Part shown: positions 1-11,307 of the stretch, piece by piece
How the letters are laid out: each line of letters opens with the position of its first letter
Position numbering within the stretch: the stretch's first letter is position 1
From: Didymella arachidicola
Lineage: Eukaryota > Ascomycota > Dothideomycetes > Pleosporales > Didymellaceae
DNA: 64,000 nt
Assembly (NCBI GenBank): GCA_016630955.3
Contig: CM049996.1
Coordinates: 620,001 to 684,000, forward strand
Direction: 5' to 3'
Notes under the pieces: generated by a model
Seen by the model: only the letters and a program-made list of their open reading frames with translations
Databases searched by the model: none
What the model was told of the DNA's origin: nothing
Translations under genes and position numbers: made by a program

Positions 1-1837
1 CTTCGCCCTGCTGATGCATCATCTTCTGCCATCTGACTTCAGCAAAGAGCTGCTGGAAGATCGTATCCGCGAGAGGCTTCGATGAATCGGATGGGTGGTG
101 ACAACTCGTTGAGATGATATTGTGTACGATCCGCGAGTCGCCTTCGGCGATGTTGTCGCCGGGGCCGAGGATGGGCAAATTCGCGAGGGACTTCAGCTTT
201 GATGGTTTCGGCATGTTGCCGGTCTGTGATTCCAATGATCCTGGTTTTTCAGTGCTGCTAAAGTTTTCTGTCTTTGGCGTAGCCGAGCTCGCCGTTGATT
301 CGTAGTGCGGTGCCCTGGTCGAGGAACTGTCTACCAAACCAGGCTCACCCAACTCAGCAGCTTCTAGTTTACCCGCAGCAGTCGGAGCTTGTGCGGCTCC
401 AGCATCATCCTTTACAATGCCGCCATTGGCTCCTGCACCCAGCGTAACGGCTGATAGTTGTTCAGCCCTTTCGTCGACTGCCACTGCTGATGTAGAAACA
501 GTATTGCTAGGCACCTTCTCCAAGTTGCTATTGGCTGTGGGCGATTCAGCTAAAGAGTCCTCTGTTGGCTTCTTCTTCTTCTTCTTTCTCATGCGCGGCT
601 TGCTCTCTACCATATTCGATTCACCAGTAGTTGTGGGTGGCTGCTCTGCAGCGTTTGTCCGCCGCGGCCGAACAATGTTGGCCGTGAAGCCTTCGTCGCT
701 GTTCCCATCCTGTGCTGCTGTGGCCTCTCGGCCCTTTGTGTCCGAGGTCTTCGTTGAGGCGACCTGGCCATTCGCTGTTTTGGAAGATCTGCTGTACGAA
801 GGCTTTGCCGTAGCCTCCGCCTTCTCGTTGAGCGACAAGTTACAGACCAATGTTTCCAGATCTTCCTTCACTTTCTTTTGGTCTTTCATGTCTGGCTTTA
901 GCTCTTCCTTCACAGGCTCGATGACCGTGAAATGCTCTTTCTCAAGCACATCTTTCGTGGTGACCATGTACGCGTCGAAGAAGGTCTCCATGCGCTTCAA
1001 CGCCAACTCGTGCCGGGCTTCTCTGCGAAAGCCAAGAGCGTCCTGGATAACATTTATCTTGATGCCATGGCGTGCACCGTCTATGACCGTTGCGAGGACG
1101 TTCACATTGCTGAGGCATCCACACACATAGATCTCTGTGATTAGTCTCGCTCGCAATGTCAAAAGTAGATTGGTCCCGAGAAATGCCGAGTAGTTTGTCG
1201 TCTTGATCAAAGCATCTCGAGGTGTTTCGATCACGTCCTTGATCTCCTTTATAAAGCTGGCACCTTCGCTATCTGGCATGCACGCTGCACCATTCTTCAC
1301 ACGCTTGAGCAGAAAGAGCTCCTCGTCTTCTTCAATGATGACCTTCGCTCCTTCTATGATCGCTTTCGTGTCCTCAACTGGAAGCACCTTTTTGCGTGAA
1401 GATCGCGACTTGAAAAGGTTTAACACGCGCAACTTGTGTCTCTCTGAGCGTGATTGCAGCTGCGGTGTAGACGTGGGTTGATCCGTTGGCTGATCCTTGA
1501 TTGACTCATCGTCGCCTGCTTGGCTGCCTGTCTGGCTGCCAGTCTCCTCGCCGTCCACCAAGCCTGCAATGACCAATGCGTCTCCTTCTCCTTCCCTGGA
1601 ATTGGATGCACTTGTAAGCCGGTCCACTTCGTATAAAGCTTGAACCCAGATGATGCTGCCATTGAGTTCACGGAACTTGGGGATCAGAGAATGGATGCGT
1701 TCCAGGAACCCGGAAGTAGTGTCGACAGGCAGGTGACCGGCGGGTGATATGAACTCGTTTTGAAGTCCAAGAACCATAAGCGCCTGGCGAGTTTGTACCT
1801 TTGGCTTCTTGGCCAGGATTTCTGCGAAAGACGCCAT
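1..1837 (-). CDS. Isochorismatase-fold (cysteine hydrolase-like) protein, partial at the 3' end, probable pseudoenzyme
   Basis: The minus-strand frame is open from the ATG at 1837 to the window edge (612 codons, no intron), so the C-terminus is missing. The first ~290 residues look like an isochorismatase fold: the first beta-strand reads LMVLGLQNEF (residues 20-29) and the later core reads YVCGCLSNVNVLATVIDGAR (about 237-256). In active family members the first motif carries the catalytic Asp (DxQNDF) and the second the nucleophilic Cys (GxxTxxCV). Here these positions are Gly24 and Asn246, so hydrolase activity looks lost. The rest (~290-612) is low-complexity, rich in Ser, Thr, Glu and Lys with a poly-Lys run, and is probably disordered. 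The fold is fairly sure; the role is unknown. Confidence 0.72.
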   Translation of the reverse strand, partial: MASFAEILAKKPKVQTRQALMVLGLQNEFISPAGHLPVDTTSGFLERIHSLIPKFRELNGSIIWVQALYEVDRLTSASNSREGEGDALVIAGLVDGEETGSQTGSQAGDDESIKDQPTDQPTSTPQLQSRSERHKLRVLNLFKSRSSRKKVLPVEDTKAIIEGAKVIIEEDEELFLLKRVKNGAACMPDSEGASFIKEIKDVIETPRDALIKTTNYSAFLGTNLLLTLRARLITEIYVCGCLSNVNVLATVIDGARHGIKINVIQDALGFRREARHELALKRMETFFDAYMVTTKDVLEKEHFTVIEPVKEELKPDMKDQKKVKEDLETLVCNLSLNEKAEATAKPSYSRSSKTANGQVASTKTSDTKGREATAAQDGNSDEGFTANIVRPRRTNAAEQPPTTTGESNMVESKPRMRKKKKKKPTEDSLAESPTANSNLEKVPSNTVSTSAVAVDERAEQLSAVTLGAGANGGIVKDDAGAAQAPTAAGKLEAAELGEPGLVDSSSTRAPHYESTASSATPKTENFSSTEKPGSLESQTGNMPKPSKLKSLANLPILGPGDNIAEGDSRIVHNIISTSCHHPSDSSKPLADTIFQQLFAEVRWQKMMHQQGE

Positions 1838-2593
1838 CCTGAGGCGAGGTTGACAAGACGGGAAGAGTCGTCAGCAACGGTAACAGCGGGTGTGTACAGC
1901 CCTAGGTAATATCGCCTTGTGCATGCGCACGATCAGAGGTGTGGCGCTCGATTCCTTGAACTTATAGCGAGGAGAACAGCGAGCTCTAAGGGGTGCCACG
2001 AAGACGATGATCTTCAGTGGGAGGGCAATCAGTGCACTGTTTGATGCAAGGCGCGGATCACGGAGTTTCTGTCATTGCGAAAGACAAGAAGCGCCGAAGG
2101 AGATGACCAATTGTACGCATTGAGAATGACCGCGTGCTGCAGGGTTGACTGGAACGGAGTCGCCGCGCCGCTGCAGGTGTCTCGCAGGGCAGATGTTCTT
2201 GAGTCCTCGCGCTGTGCTGCTGAGGTTCCGCGCCTTTGGCGGGGCCCTAAGCGCTACCGAAGTTGGGCCACGCCGCCCACGTTGCAACCTAATAACTATC
2301 TACGCACACTCGACGTCAATTGCGGATGCTGTCCTCTTCCGCCGCCTCAATGCTCCATTACTCAAGCCCTTAGCTGCTGCAGACATATCGAGCCGTTTCT
2401 CCTGCGGTTCAATCAGATTGTCGAGCTATATGTGGCCATTGCAAAGCAACAGAAGCAAGACTGGGCGTTGAATTCCAAACACATGGTGAGAACCGAGACT
2501 TTGGGCATGGTAACGATATTGCGCCCTATAAGAGAAGTTTCGTGCTCACCGGACCTAAGCAGGTGGTGAGTACGCGCGTATCTCGGAACTGCG
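1838..2593. other. Intergenic, no gene seen
   Basis: This 756-bp stretch lies between the start of the isochorismatase-like gene and the stop codon of the SRAP gene, so it should hold the promoter of the former and the terminator of the latter. Several overlapping open frames of 70-160 codons occur on both strands. None shows a recognisable domain, intron structure or credible start, and I treat them as chance. Confidence 0.5.
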
Positions 2594-4067
2594 TCACTTG
2601 TTGCTGAAGAAGGATGTGATCCTTGCGTTGCCGTCACTTTTTACTGGTGTTTTCGCTGCACTGCCGTTACTCGTGGCGCTGCGCGTTCTTTGCTTTCTTG
2701 CAGGCATCGAACGCTTCTGGGGTCTTGTATTGTTGCGCTTCGCCTGAGGCTCGACTCCTGGATCGGCACTGTCGTCTGCTTCACGTTTCACGCCTTGTTG
2801 GACCTTCTCTGTTGTGGTGGGTGACTCCTCTGGAACGGGCAACGGCGCATTATCTTCAGTTCCCTCCACATCGTCTGTCGTGTCACGAGTCTCATTGGAA
2901 TCGTGTTCGATTCTGATATACCCGTTGGACTTCTTGACGTCACGCTCCTTGTTGTCAATGTCTTTAGTATCGATCTTCTTTGCGAGCTTTCTCGGATTGC
3001 CGAAGAAGTTGGCAATGTTGTTTTTGTTCTCGGTGCTATCGATGGGTACTAAAAATGACGGTGAGTTACTGCCAACCTTGCCTACATCTTTGCTGACGGG
3101 ATAGCATTGAAGCTCGCCTTCGTACGGCTTCAGTAGAGACTGAAGGTCCTGGCTCCATTCTGTGCGTGTAGGGTCGAGCCATGTCCGTATAGCCTCGGAG
3201 CCATTGTCGAGTATGACTGGCATTCGATCATGCAGAAAACCAAGTTGCTTATTCGATTCGGTCGTGATGATAGCGTAAGTGTACAATGGCTCGTTGCTGT
3301 CTAGCGAAGCTGTCAGTCGTGGTCACAGCAGGTACACGGGGCGAATTTATTGTAGTACACGGATCGAGAATCTGGTAATGCGGGCTTCGCGACAGATTCC
3401 TGTTACATGGCAGCCATGAGCACTTGAGTGACCCGCTTACCTTCGAACTGAACACGATCCCAAAGCCCAGCGAAGCACATGAGCTGCCCGTCTGTACGCT
3501 TGGTGAAGTGTGGTAGCTTCTCCTTCCCGTTGTTCTTCTTCAGCCATTCGTAAAAGCCTTGTGCGACTATGATGCAACGTTTTTGCTTCTTCATGGTTGT
3601 CCACATGCCGCGGTCTTCGAACAGTGAGTCGTCACGGCAGTTGATGGTTTTCAGCTTCGAGCCATAGTCCGGGTTACGCTTCGTCCAGAACGGGACGAGA
3701 CCTGAGGACGCAATGTCAGTGATGACACTGAAAACGCAAGTTGCAATACCTACCCCATTGCATTGACTGCAGCTTGTACTTGGTATCTGTGTTGCTTTCC
3801 TTGTTGAACTTGTCCTCGTTATTTTGCTCTTGCTCCTTCTGCACGGTGCGACCAGAGCCTTCCGCACGGTACACAAGTCCGTGATACCCAGGCGCAAAGT
3901 TGTATGATTGCCGCACGTCGTCGTCGTTTGGAGCTTCTTCGACGGGCATTTGCGACTGCTCAAGCTGTTGGCGGACGTCGGACGGCCGCTGGTCAAGTCT
4001 GTCAGCAAGGGCTCCTCGTGATATAGTCGCATGCACCTACCAAGGCCAATGCATACCTTCCACACAT
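2594..4067 (-). CDS. SRAP-domain abasic-site/DNA-protein crosslink protein (HMCES/YedK family), four exons
   Basis: Exons are 4067-4041, 3988-3754, 3701-3441 and 3300-2594, giving 409 residues. The three introns are GT-AG (52, 52 and 140 bp) and their phases agree. SRAP proteins bind abasic sites in single-stranded DNA and form a thiazolidine crosslink through Cys2. The start MCGR places Cys at residue 2 after Met removal. The other active-site residues are present: Asn39 (YNFAP), Glu139 (GFYEW) and His198 (LHDRMP). The C-terminal third (~270-409) is charged and disordered and ends in ARITSFFSNK, which resembles a PCNA-interacting (PIP) box, as in human HMCES. The gene is divergent from the TPR gene, with an MCB-like ACGCGT in the shared promoter. 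Family assignment is strong; the last acceptor (TAG at 3303-3301) was chosen because it keeps frame. Confidence 0.9.
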
Positions 4068-4293
4068 AGTGAGACGACTACAACATAGTACAATGCTTTG
4101 GGGGCGCGAGAGGCGAGCTTAGGCAGAACGCGTCAATGATTGGCTACGTCATGACAGGCCTGCCTATCGATAAACGTCCAGCCTTACGAGGAAAGCACAC
4201 GAACGCCGCTAAAAGTTGTCGTCCTTGTCATACGACAATCCACCGAGCTGGCATCGCCGTCACTCACATCAATCCGCCGTCGTCCGGCTCACA
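4068..4293. promoter_or_regulatory. Divergent promoter between the SRAP gene and the Mgr3-like gene
   Basis: The two start codons are only 226 bp apart and point away from each other. The region holds an ACGCGT box (4128-4133, the MluI cell-cycle-box sequence bound by MBF), an inverted CCAAT (ATTGG, 4139-4143) and a CRE/ATF-like TACGTCA (4145-4151), all within 25 bp. Site identity is by sequence match only. An S-phase box would suit a replication-linked repair gene. Confidence 0.45.
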
Positions 4294-5683
4294 ATGTTCT
4301 CCAGAGCGATCTCACGCGCTACTCCGCAGATTGGCGCAGGCCGCTGCCAGAGACAACCGTCACTACTCAGGTTGAATGAGCAATCAGGCCCGACAAGGAC
4401 ATGCAGTCCGCTACAGCAACAATTAGGCAGGCGCTACAAGGGCACAGTAAGTTCAGCTTTCAGAGACCAATACAGGAAGAGCCCTGTGATGTTTCCAGTT
4501 GCTGTCATCATGTAAGCTCGCAAGCGCCCCAAGTCCGGTTGCCTGGCTTACAATTGACAGCCTTTCAGGCCTCGCTGGTATGTGTTTCATATACCTCCCG
4601 TGGTACTATAAGAATGTCATTATAAAGCCGTATCACAACTTTCCTGAGCCGGTCGCGAAGAAGCTACGCAAAGCTCTCTTTTACAGCCGTGGCAAATGGC
4701 TCGATATTCGCGAGGCCAACAAGTACTTCCGCCAGGCGCTCGCAACAGCTGACGAGCTGGGCATGGATCCCTTCAGTGACGAGATCATGGGCGTCAAATA
4801 CACAATTGCTGCGCTGTTCGAGGACGCAGGGTACTATAGTCTGGCGACGGATGTTCTCGAGATCATGAGGGCAGACACTCAGAAGTGGATGAATGAGTAC
4901 TCCCACAAACACTGGAATGACGGGAACCGGAGCCGCGTACTCAAGAACCTGGTGCAGATCAATCTCAAGCTAGGGCAGCTCTACGACGTCAAGTATGTCA
5001 ATGAGCCGGAGAACGGAGGCAAGAGGCTTGTGGAGGCAGTCGAAACTGCATTGGCAGAGTCGCAGAGGCGAGAGAAGAACGGGCTGTACAACGGCGAGGG
5101 CGACTTCTTGACGAGCGAGGAGCTTGGCGGTGCGTTGGAAGCACTTGGCTCACATTACGAAGAGTTTGGACCTCGATATCTTGCTACACCTCTTTTCGTC
5201 AAGGCTCTGGAGATGTGTTCGCCAAAGTCGTGTCACAGCATCATCCTAAGTAAGCCGTGAAACTATCCCATCAGTCTACGGATGCTAACAATTGCAGTGA
5301 ACAGCATCTCAACCTGCCTCAGTCAGCAGAGCCCACCGCCTAGCAACGACACCCTCGCCCTCTCTTCCGCACCCACAGACTTTCCCGTAACAAATGCCCC
5401 GCCCCGCCCCGTACTCCTCGATCAAGCCCGGCAATGGGCGACAAAAGCAATTGCCCACGCTGCGACGATCCCCTCCGCCAACAAGACAGAAGAGTGCGAT
5501 GTTGGTTGCGCAGTAGCCACACACAACCTTGGAGAATTCTTCGAAATGGAAGGCAAGATCAAGGAGGCGCGACAGAAGTATGAAGAAGCCTCAAGTCTGG
5601 CGAAGTCTTTAGGATTCAAAGAAGGCCAGATCAATGCTAGGGCTGGGCTGAAAAGGTTGAAGGAGATAGAGAAGACAGCATAA
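4294..5683 (+). CDS. TPR-like mitochondrial membrane protein, Mgr3 (i-AAA adaptor) type
   Basis: Exons are 4294-4511, 4561-5249 and 5298-5683 (430 residues). The introns are 49 and 48 bp, and the second has a clear GCTAAC branch site. The N-terminus is Arg/Ser/Gln-rich with no acidic residues at first, fitting a mitochondrial presequence. Splicing at 4512/4560 creates one hydrophobic segment (about residues 65-88, ending YLPWYY), a single transmembrane helix. The remainder is helical with TPR-like repeats (EANKYFRQALATADELG; GEFFEMEGKIKEARQKYEEA near the C-terminus). This architecture matches fungal Mgr3-like proteins, which help feed substrates to the inner-membrane i-AAA protease. Its last 36 bp have a diverged copy at 11217-11252. 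I am confident of TPR and membrane anchor, less so of the exact orthology. Confidence 0.75.
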
Positions 5684-5755
5684 AACGCTGGGATAGGTGA
5701 GATCTATCCTCATATGTACAGATACAATGTTGGAAAAGTAGATATTCTGGCCCTT

Positions 5756-7905
5756 TCATATCCACCCAGGAGTCGGTTGACTCCTCGGCGCCAGCACGGG
5801 CGATCCGTACAAGAAACCCTGTCCAGACATCCGCCATCCCATCTTCGGCGACAGTTTGACACGCAGCTTCCTCGTCAGTGCATTGTGCCGGTTCCCGGGC
5901 GCTGAAGAATCAAGTTGAGTCTGCGCCTCCTTCGGCAATCCGTAGATGAGTGTTGGCATTGCCGAGGTCTTCCAGATACCTAACGCCCCGTCCGAGGTCT
6001 TGATGATCGTTGCAACTAGAAAGACGAGACTAAAGATCAGGATTATGATTGGAAAAGCCAGCCACTCCCACTGCACATGGACGTAGACCTCACGCGCGTA
6101 AGCGGAACCAATCACGACCTCGTTGGTTACCCCCGCTGAACGGTACACATTGGTCATTGCCGTAGCAAGTCGTTCCATATGCCGTGTGATGTTGTTTGGC
6201 GCCAGCCACGGGTTGAAGTCGAGAGGTCGATTGAACGCTGGACCGTTTCTCGAGGTCTGGTAGCGGAGTTTGGGCTCTGTTTCGTTGGGTTTCATAGTGT
6301 AGTAGGCCGGGAACATGTCGTCGAAAGGCATCATGTGCGCATAGGCTGTGTCGTTGGTCATGCGGAAGCTAGTTGTCTTGCTGTCAAGAGACTCTTCCAC
6401 AATGACGGTGACATTGTCCTTGTAAGTTATAACGGTACCATTTTGGAAGTCGGTCACAACAGTGAATGTCACCCAGAGGTCGTCTGTTGCGGTGCTGTTC
6501 ATCGTTATGTTCAAGATCTCCTCGCGATAAGCTCCTTCGTCGTATGCAGATCGGATCGTCTGTACACACCAAGCTAGAACGCACTCATGTGCAACCGGAG
6601 GCTCTTTGTTGTAAACAGACGTAGTCGTGCCATCTGCTGATGATACGATCAAAACGTCAGTGATCGGATTGCGGATGTGAGGAAAGCTGATTGTTCCGTT
6701 GCCAAACAACGGCTTCCGCTGATAGATGGACAGCCCTGGCATCGTTCTCATCAACAACGCTTCCGTGGGTTTTGACGTGTTTGAATCTATGGAATACCCG
6801 GTCATCATCACAGGAATACCAGAAGCGTCGTTGAAGAAATATCCGCACATGGACCCATTCGGGTATGTCCTTTCGATGCCAAATTCACCTCCATCGAGAC
6901 CAGAGGCCCAGTCTAATCGTCCTTTGACGCACGCATACGTCATTATATCAGAGACGTCCGAGCATTGGCTACACACACCCAAGGTCTCGTATACAGGCCA
7001 GGTGCAGTTGTTCGTTGGACATGACTGTATTGGGCCACAAGTTAGTGCTTTGAACCTGAAATAGAATTGTGAGAAGCATGGATCCGACTTACCAAGGGGA
7101 TATCAGGTCTCATCCCTTTCCCGAATGGTATTGGCTGAGTGCCATTACCGTAGAAGTACTTCCTTGTTATGGGCCCAATTTCTTTGTCCTCTCCCGCAAG
7201 CAGCAACCCCTCGCTGGTGACTCGTCCGAAATCTGCTTTGTACTGAATTGTCCGTGGGACTTCGCCATACGTGTTTTGCAATGCCCATACATTAGGCAAA
7301 GTGACCACCTGCTGCAGGAAGGTGTCGATGGCGAGTAATAAAACGATAAGAAGGGCCCCAAGGGCAGCCAGAGAGCGACCTCTCGTTCTGAAGAGCAACA
7401 TCGCAGCTCCCCACGGGCCTCGAGTGGCTTTGTCAAAGATCTCAAAATCCCACATAGCTCTGGACCCATCATTGAACCAGTTCCACTTGAGCTGTCCAAG
7501 TGCTTCCGTTGTAGGCACAATAAGAGCAGCAGAAGCGAATTTACCAAGCATATTGGCAAGGGTAAGTAATTCATCTCAGTCTGTGAATCGTCTGTTGTTG
7601 ACGTAGACGTATATGCCGATGATGGACCCTAGACAGGCGGCACTGACCAAGCAGCAGCCGATTTCAAATAACCACCTCTTCCAAATATTTCTCGAGGCAT
7701 TGTATTCGGCAAGCTTTCGTTCTATGCGTTGGGTAAGGTCCAACGATGATTTGCCTTTGCTTGCGCTGTCGTTAGATTCTTGGGACTTGGTATCGACATC
7801 TTGCTTCGTGGCAGATGCGTGTCGTTGTGGTCTGAATTGTGGAGGTAACAAGGCAGACGCAAGGGTCTTGACGAAGATCGTGAGACCTGACGGTGTGTTA
7901 CAGTA
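5756..7905 (-). pseudogene. DUF3176 membrane protein, copy A, with in-frame stop and no clear start
   Basis: The family pattern is complete: an SLDLTQRIERKLAEYNASRN region, three hydrophobic segments, LGQLKWNWF and MWDFEIFDKATRGPWGA blocks, an NCTWPVYETLGVCSQC cysteine block, a long Asn-glycosylation-rich loop, and a last hydrophobic segment before the C-terminal GWI. One intron (7092-7025, 68 bp) follows the DIPL codons, as in C, D and G. A TGA at 7578-7576 stops the frame between the first and second hydrophobic segments; the same frame continues on both sides. No ATG lies in frame near the expected start. It is either a recent pseudogene or needs an unseen upstream exon. The function of DUF3176 proteins is not known. 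Confidence 0.75.
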
Positions 7906-8349
7906 CAAAAATGACCATGGCCGCTATGCAAGCGCCGCAGTTGCAGTCAAGAAGTGCCCTTCTTTTCTGCTTGGGCGCTCGACGCAGCCTAAAGTCGAAC
8001 ACGCAAGGAATCGGAATACCTAGAGCGCTTCATTATCGCTAAGCGTTGGTGACGGCGCTGCGGCACAGCAATCCGGCGCCTAAGTGCACACTACGGATGA
8101 CCGTTATGACCATAGTCAGTGGATGGAACTATAATTAGAATGTAAGCCCCCTTAGTCTTTAGTAGCTGGTTTGACATCCTTTACTTGAAGAACAATCATA
8201 TAATCTGACTTATCGTGCTTCGAGAATTTGATCTTGGCATTCTTGGGTATGTGCTACGTCTTAGATAGATCACAATAATATAATCGTAGACCATAAGGTT
8301 CGATCACGGGACTGGCAGTTGCGGCTGTGCCCTGTCCATGATAGTTTAT
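7906..8349. other. Spacer with blocks shared between DUF3176 copies
   Basis: No gene is seen. Positions 8022-8063 (upstream of copy A) closely match 13147-13190 (upstream of copy C), so part of the upstream region was duplicated with the gene. Positions 8229-8285, downstream of copy B, resemble 11152-11209, downstream of copy C. Confidence 0.5.
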
Positions 8350-10418
8350 TTAGATCCATCCTGAGGGTATCTGCCTCTTCGCGTTGGGCAATGATGAGGA
8401 TCGAGCTGAACTCTGCATGGAGACCCTCCAGTCGAAATGAGGAAGCAGCCTGATGCGCACCTTCTTGCCTTCTGTGTGCGAGCTGTCCCACCTCGTCTGG
8501 GCTGTGAATTTGTCTCGTGTCTCTTCCGGAAGACCACATATCAAAGCCGGCATAGCCGACGTCTTCCAAAGGCTCGTTTCTGTATCTTTTGATGTCTTGA
8601 TCATTGTTGATACCAAGAATGCAAGACTGAGGGCGAGGAGAATGAACGGAAAAATAAGCCAAGCCCAGCGGACCTCGACGAATTTCTCCAAGTTGCTCGC
8701 TGTTCCGAGCAGCATCTCTTGACTTTCCACAGCAGTTCTCATAGAGTTGGTCATAGCAACAGCAAGTCTGTCCATATGAGCACTGAGGCTATTCGGTGCC
8801 ATCCATGGGTTGAATTGTAGGGGCCGCGTCATGGCGCCTTGGTCGTAATTCTTGAATCGCAGAACGGGCTGTGCTGAATCACGAGCTGTGTAGTAGGACG
8901 GGAAAAGATCTTCGAATACTGCTGTGATGTCGACTATAGTACCGTTGTCCACAGAGTAAGTAGCATTGTAGATGGTGTGAGATGGCTCATCTCGGGGAAC
9001 CGGTGGTGTAATAGTGAAGTTCTCGTAGTAGGTCATATAAAGACCTCCACCCTCTTCAGCTGGTATATCAGAAGCTTCCCAAGGCCAGGACCCAGTAGTG
9101 GAGTTCTTATAAGTAGTTGTAATTTCTTCGCTGTAAGCTCCCCAAGCATAAGACGAGCGAATATTTTTGACACACCACGACAAGTTGCACTCCTGTACGA
9201 TGGGTTGTTTCCGTTGGTAGACACTGTCAATACCATCTGGTGTAGAAACGATCAGTGCGTCCAAGATCGGGTTTCGAATGTTCTTGAAGTTAATGGTACC
9301 ATAGCCGAAAAGTGGCCCCTTTGTAAGGAAATCTGTGAGAGGAAGAATACGGACCAGTAAGGCCTCACCGCGGCCAGTGGTGTTGTCGACGCCAGTGGAA
9401 TCGGAGAGGTATCCAGACATCAACAGCGGCTCGCTGCTTGTCGCGTTGAGGTAGTATCCACAGGCTTTGCCTTTAGGTAATGAAGCATTCTTGCCGAGGA
9501 CTCCAGTGTAGGTCGCAGACCAATCTATTGTTGTGTTCAGACATGTGTATGTCAACAAGCCTGAAAAGCTCATATCGACGCAAGCGCTGCAGATCCCTAG
9601 CGTCTCATATTCCGGCCATGTGCAGGACGTTGCGGGACAGGACAAGGGTATATCGGGCCGGGTGCCGTTGCCCGCAGCCATAGGTTAGGTACCGTTACCG
9701 TACATGAACCTTTGTACTATCGGGAAGAGGTCCGAGTTGTACTGACCATCTCCCAGCCCTTGAAGTACGTTGGAATGTATCTTGCCTTGTAATTGACGAT
9801 TCTAGGAAGGCTTCCTCTCATACTGATCGCAGACCATCGGTCAGGGTAGTCTGCGACCTGTTGGAAGAAAGTGTCAATCCCAAGGAGTAAGACGATCAAC
9901 AGTGCCCCAAGAGCGGCCAGAGAGCGCCCTTTAGTACGATAGAGAAGCAGAACCGCACCCCAGGGACCGCGGGAAGCTTTATCAAAGATCTCAAAGTCCC
10001 ACATAGCTCTTGACTTGTGGAACCAATTCCACTTAAGTTGGCCCAGCGCCTCTGATGTGGGCACGATCAATGCTGCTGAGGCAACCTTCCCCAAAATGTT
10101 GGCGAAATTGAGAAGTCGTTCGCTTTGGGCCATAGACTTGCTGCGGATTTGGAAGTAGATCACGACCATTGTGATCATGCAGAGGGCGCTGACAGTCCAG
10201 CAGGCGATTTCGAGAAGCCATCGTTTGAAGACATTGCTTGAAGCATTGTACTCTGCAAGCTTGCGCTCTAAGCGTTGTGTCAAGTCGAGTGACGTTTTCT
10301 GGCGCTTGATAGTGTTTGATGAGCTGTCCGCACCTGACCAGTGTTGATAACGATAATTTTGTGACGCTGATGAGGGACGCCTCTGGGGGTTGAGATTTGG
10401 GGGGAAGTTCCCAGGCAT
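8350..10418 (-). pseudogene. DUF3176 membrane protein, copy B, with frameshift and nonsense mutation
   Basis: The N-terminal part (10418 to about 9746) starts MPGNFPPNLNPQRR and contains the RLERKLAEYN motif, three hydrophobic segments and the MWDFEIFDKASRGPWGA block. Near 9745 one base appears missing: the conserved sequence continues in another frame (QYNSDLFPIVQRFMYGNGT). In that frame a TAA at 9687-9685 replaces the Gln codon found in copies A and G (NGTQP), a C-to-T change in CpA. The rest, with the NATSSEP loop, the CXXC-type cysteine block and the last membrane segment, is open to 8350. There is no intron after DIPL, unlike A, C, D and G. I looked for an intron that would remove both lesions and found none of usable length. 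Confidence 0.8.
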
Positions 10419-11216
10419 TTGGAACGCAGGAACAAAGGTGGATACTCTGGATTTAGAATTGGTACATGAAACCAGACGAACCGAAGTATGAAAAAGAGCA
10501 ACTGTGAAGGTTTTTCAATGTAATGTACTATAGACCGTAGTCTAGGTAGGGTCACGGTCTTACTGCACCGAGAGCCTAAGACGCAGCCTTACGCATTGTT
10601 TCATCAAGCGCTTGACAATGTTGCGCCGTGGGCATTTCGCAGATCAGGTTCCAATAGGCTCACATTGGCTGAGATAAGGGTACAGCAGAATGCTCGAGTC
10701 TCGCGCGTGTGAGTAGCGGGCAAGAAGATCGATGGACGTTTTGACGCTTGTTGCGCGCTTACCGTAGAATCCATCTGTGGTTGGCCGAAAGCGAAACGGG
10801 GTTGGCCCCTCTCTTTTACCGGTATGATTCGCTCATCCACCAGACAGGAAAAGAGTGGCCCATCGCATTTTGTTCACATTATGTGGAATTGGAGTTGAAG
10901 ATTAGGAGGTACGGGAACTGCAATAAGCACGAGGCGAAGTGATCCGTAGAGGACATAGACATAATTACTGAGCTACAAGATCACATCTTGCTCATACACA
11001 TATGAATCGTTGTTATATGCGCGCATTAAAGCCGCAGCCATGACCATATCGCCTAGGAACGCCTCGTTGACCGCGTGCAGGCAGGTGGGACAGCCGACTC
11101 ACTGGACTCCTCGGATCCTTCAACTTCTGGAGACGGACTCTAGTGAGAGAACAATCTTGGCATTCTTAGGTATCTACTAAGTCCTAATAGGTGATAATAA
11201 TATAGTCAGAGCAGTA
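10419..11216. other. Spacer between copies B and C
   Basis: This is about 800 bp of presumed 5' region of copy B plus 3' flank of copy C. The block 11152-11209 is shared with the 3' flank of copy B (8229-8285). A 78-codon minus-strand frame at 10840-10604 has no recognisable domain and I do not call it. Confidence 0.4.
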
Positions 11217-11252
11217 TTGAAGAGGTTCAAGGAGTTGGAGCAAATAGCATGA
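11217..11252 (+). pseudogene. Relic of the 3' end of the Mgr3-like TPR gene
   Basis: Twelve codons read LKRFKELEQIA-stop, against LKRLKEIEKTA-stop at the end of the TPR gene (5648-5683). The homology runs on downstream: both places then have a stretch ending in CATATCCAC[T/C]CAGGAG just before the stop codon of a DUF3176 gene. The duplicated segment that made the array therefore included the end of the TPR gene. Confidence 0.7.
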
Positions 11253-11307
11253 TGCGTCATGACAGACGTAGATAAATACATATCTGTACGAATTTAGTCG
11301 ACGCTTG

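Noticed and set aside
417..1130. 237-codon plus-strand frame at the left edge
   Set aside because: It is the complement of the low-complexity tail of the isochorismatase-like gene and has no domain of its own.
2075..2569. 164-codon plus-strand frame between the first two genes
   Set aside because: Starts at a chance codon, overlaps other open frames on both strands and has no protein-like pattern.
9685..9750. An intron in copy B that would remove the frameshift and TAA
   Set aside because: The only GT (GTCAGT at about 9746) reaches an AG after 30 bp in the wrong phase, or only after ~150 bp, which would delete the conserved NCTWPEYET block. A pseudogene explains it better.
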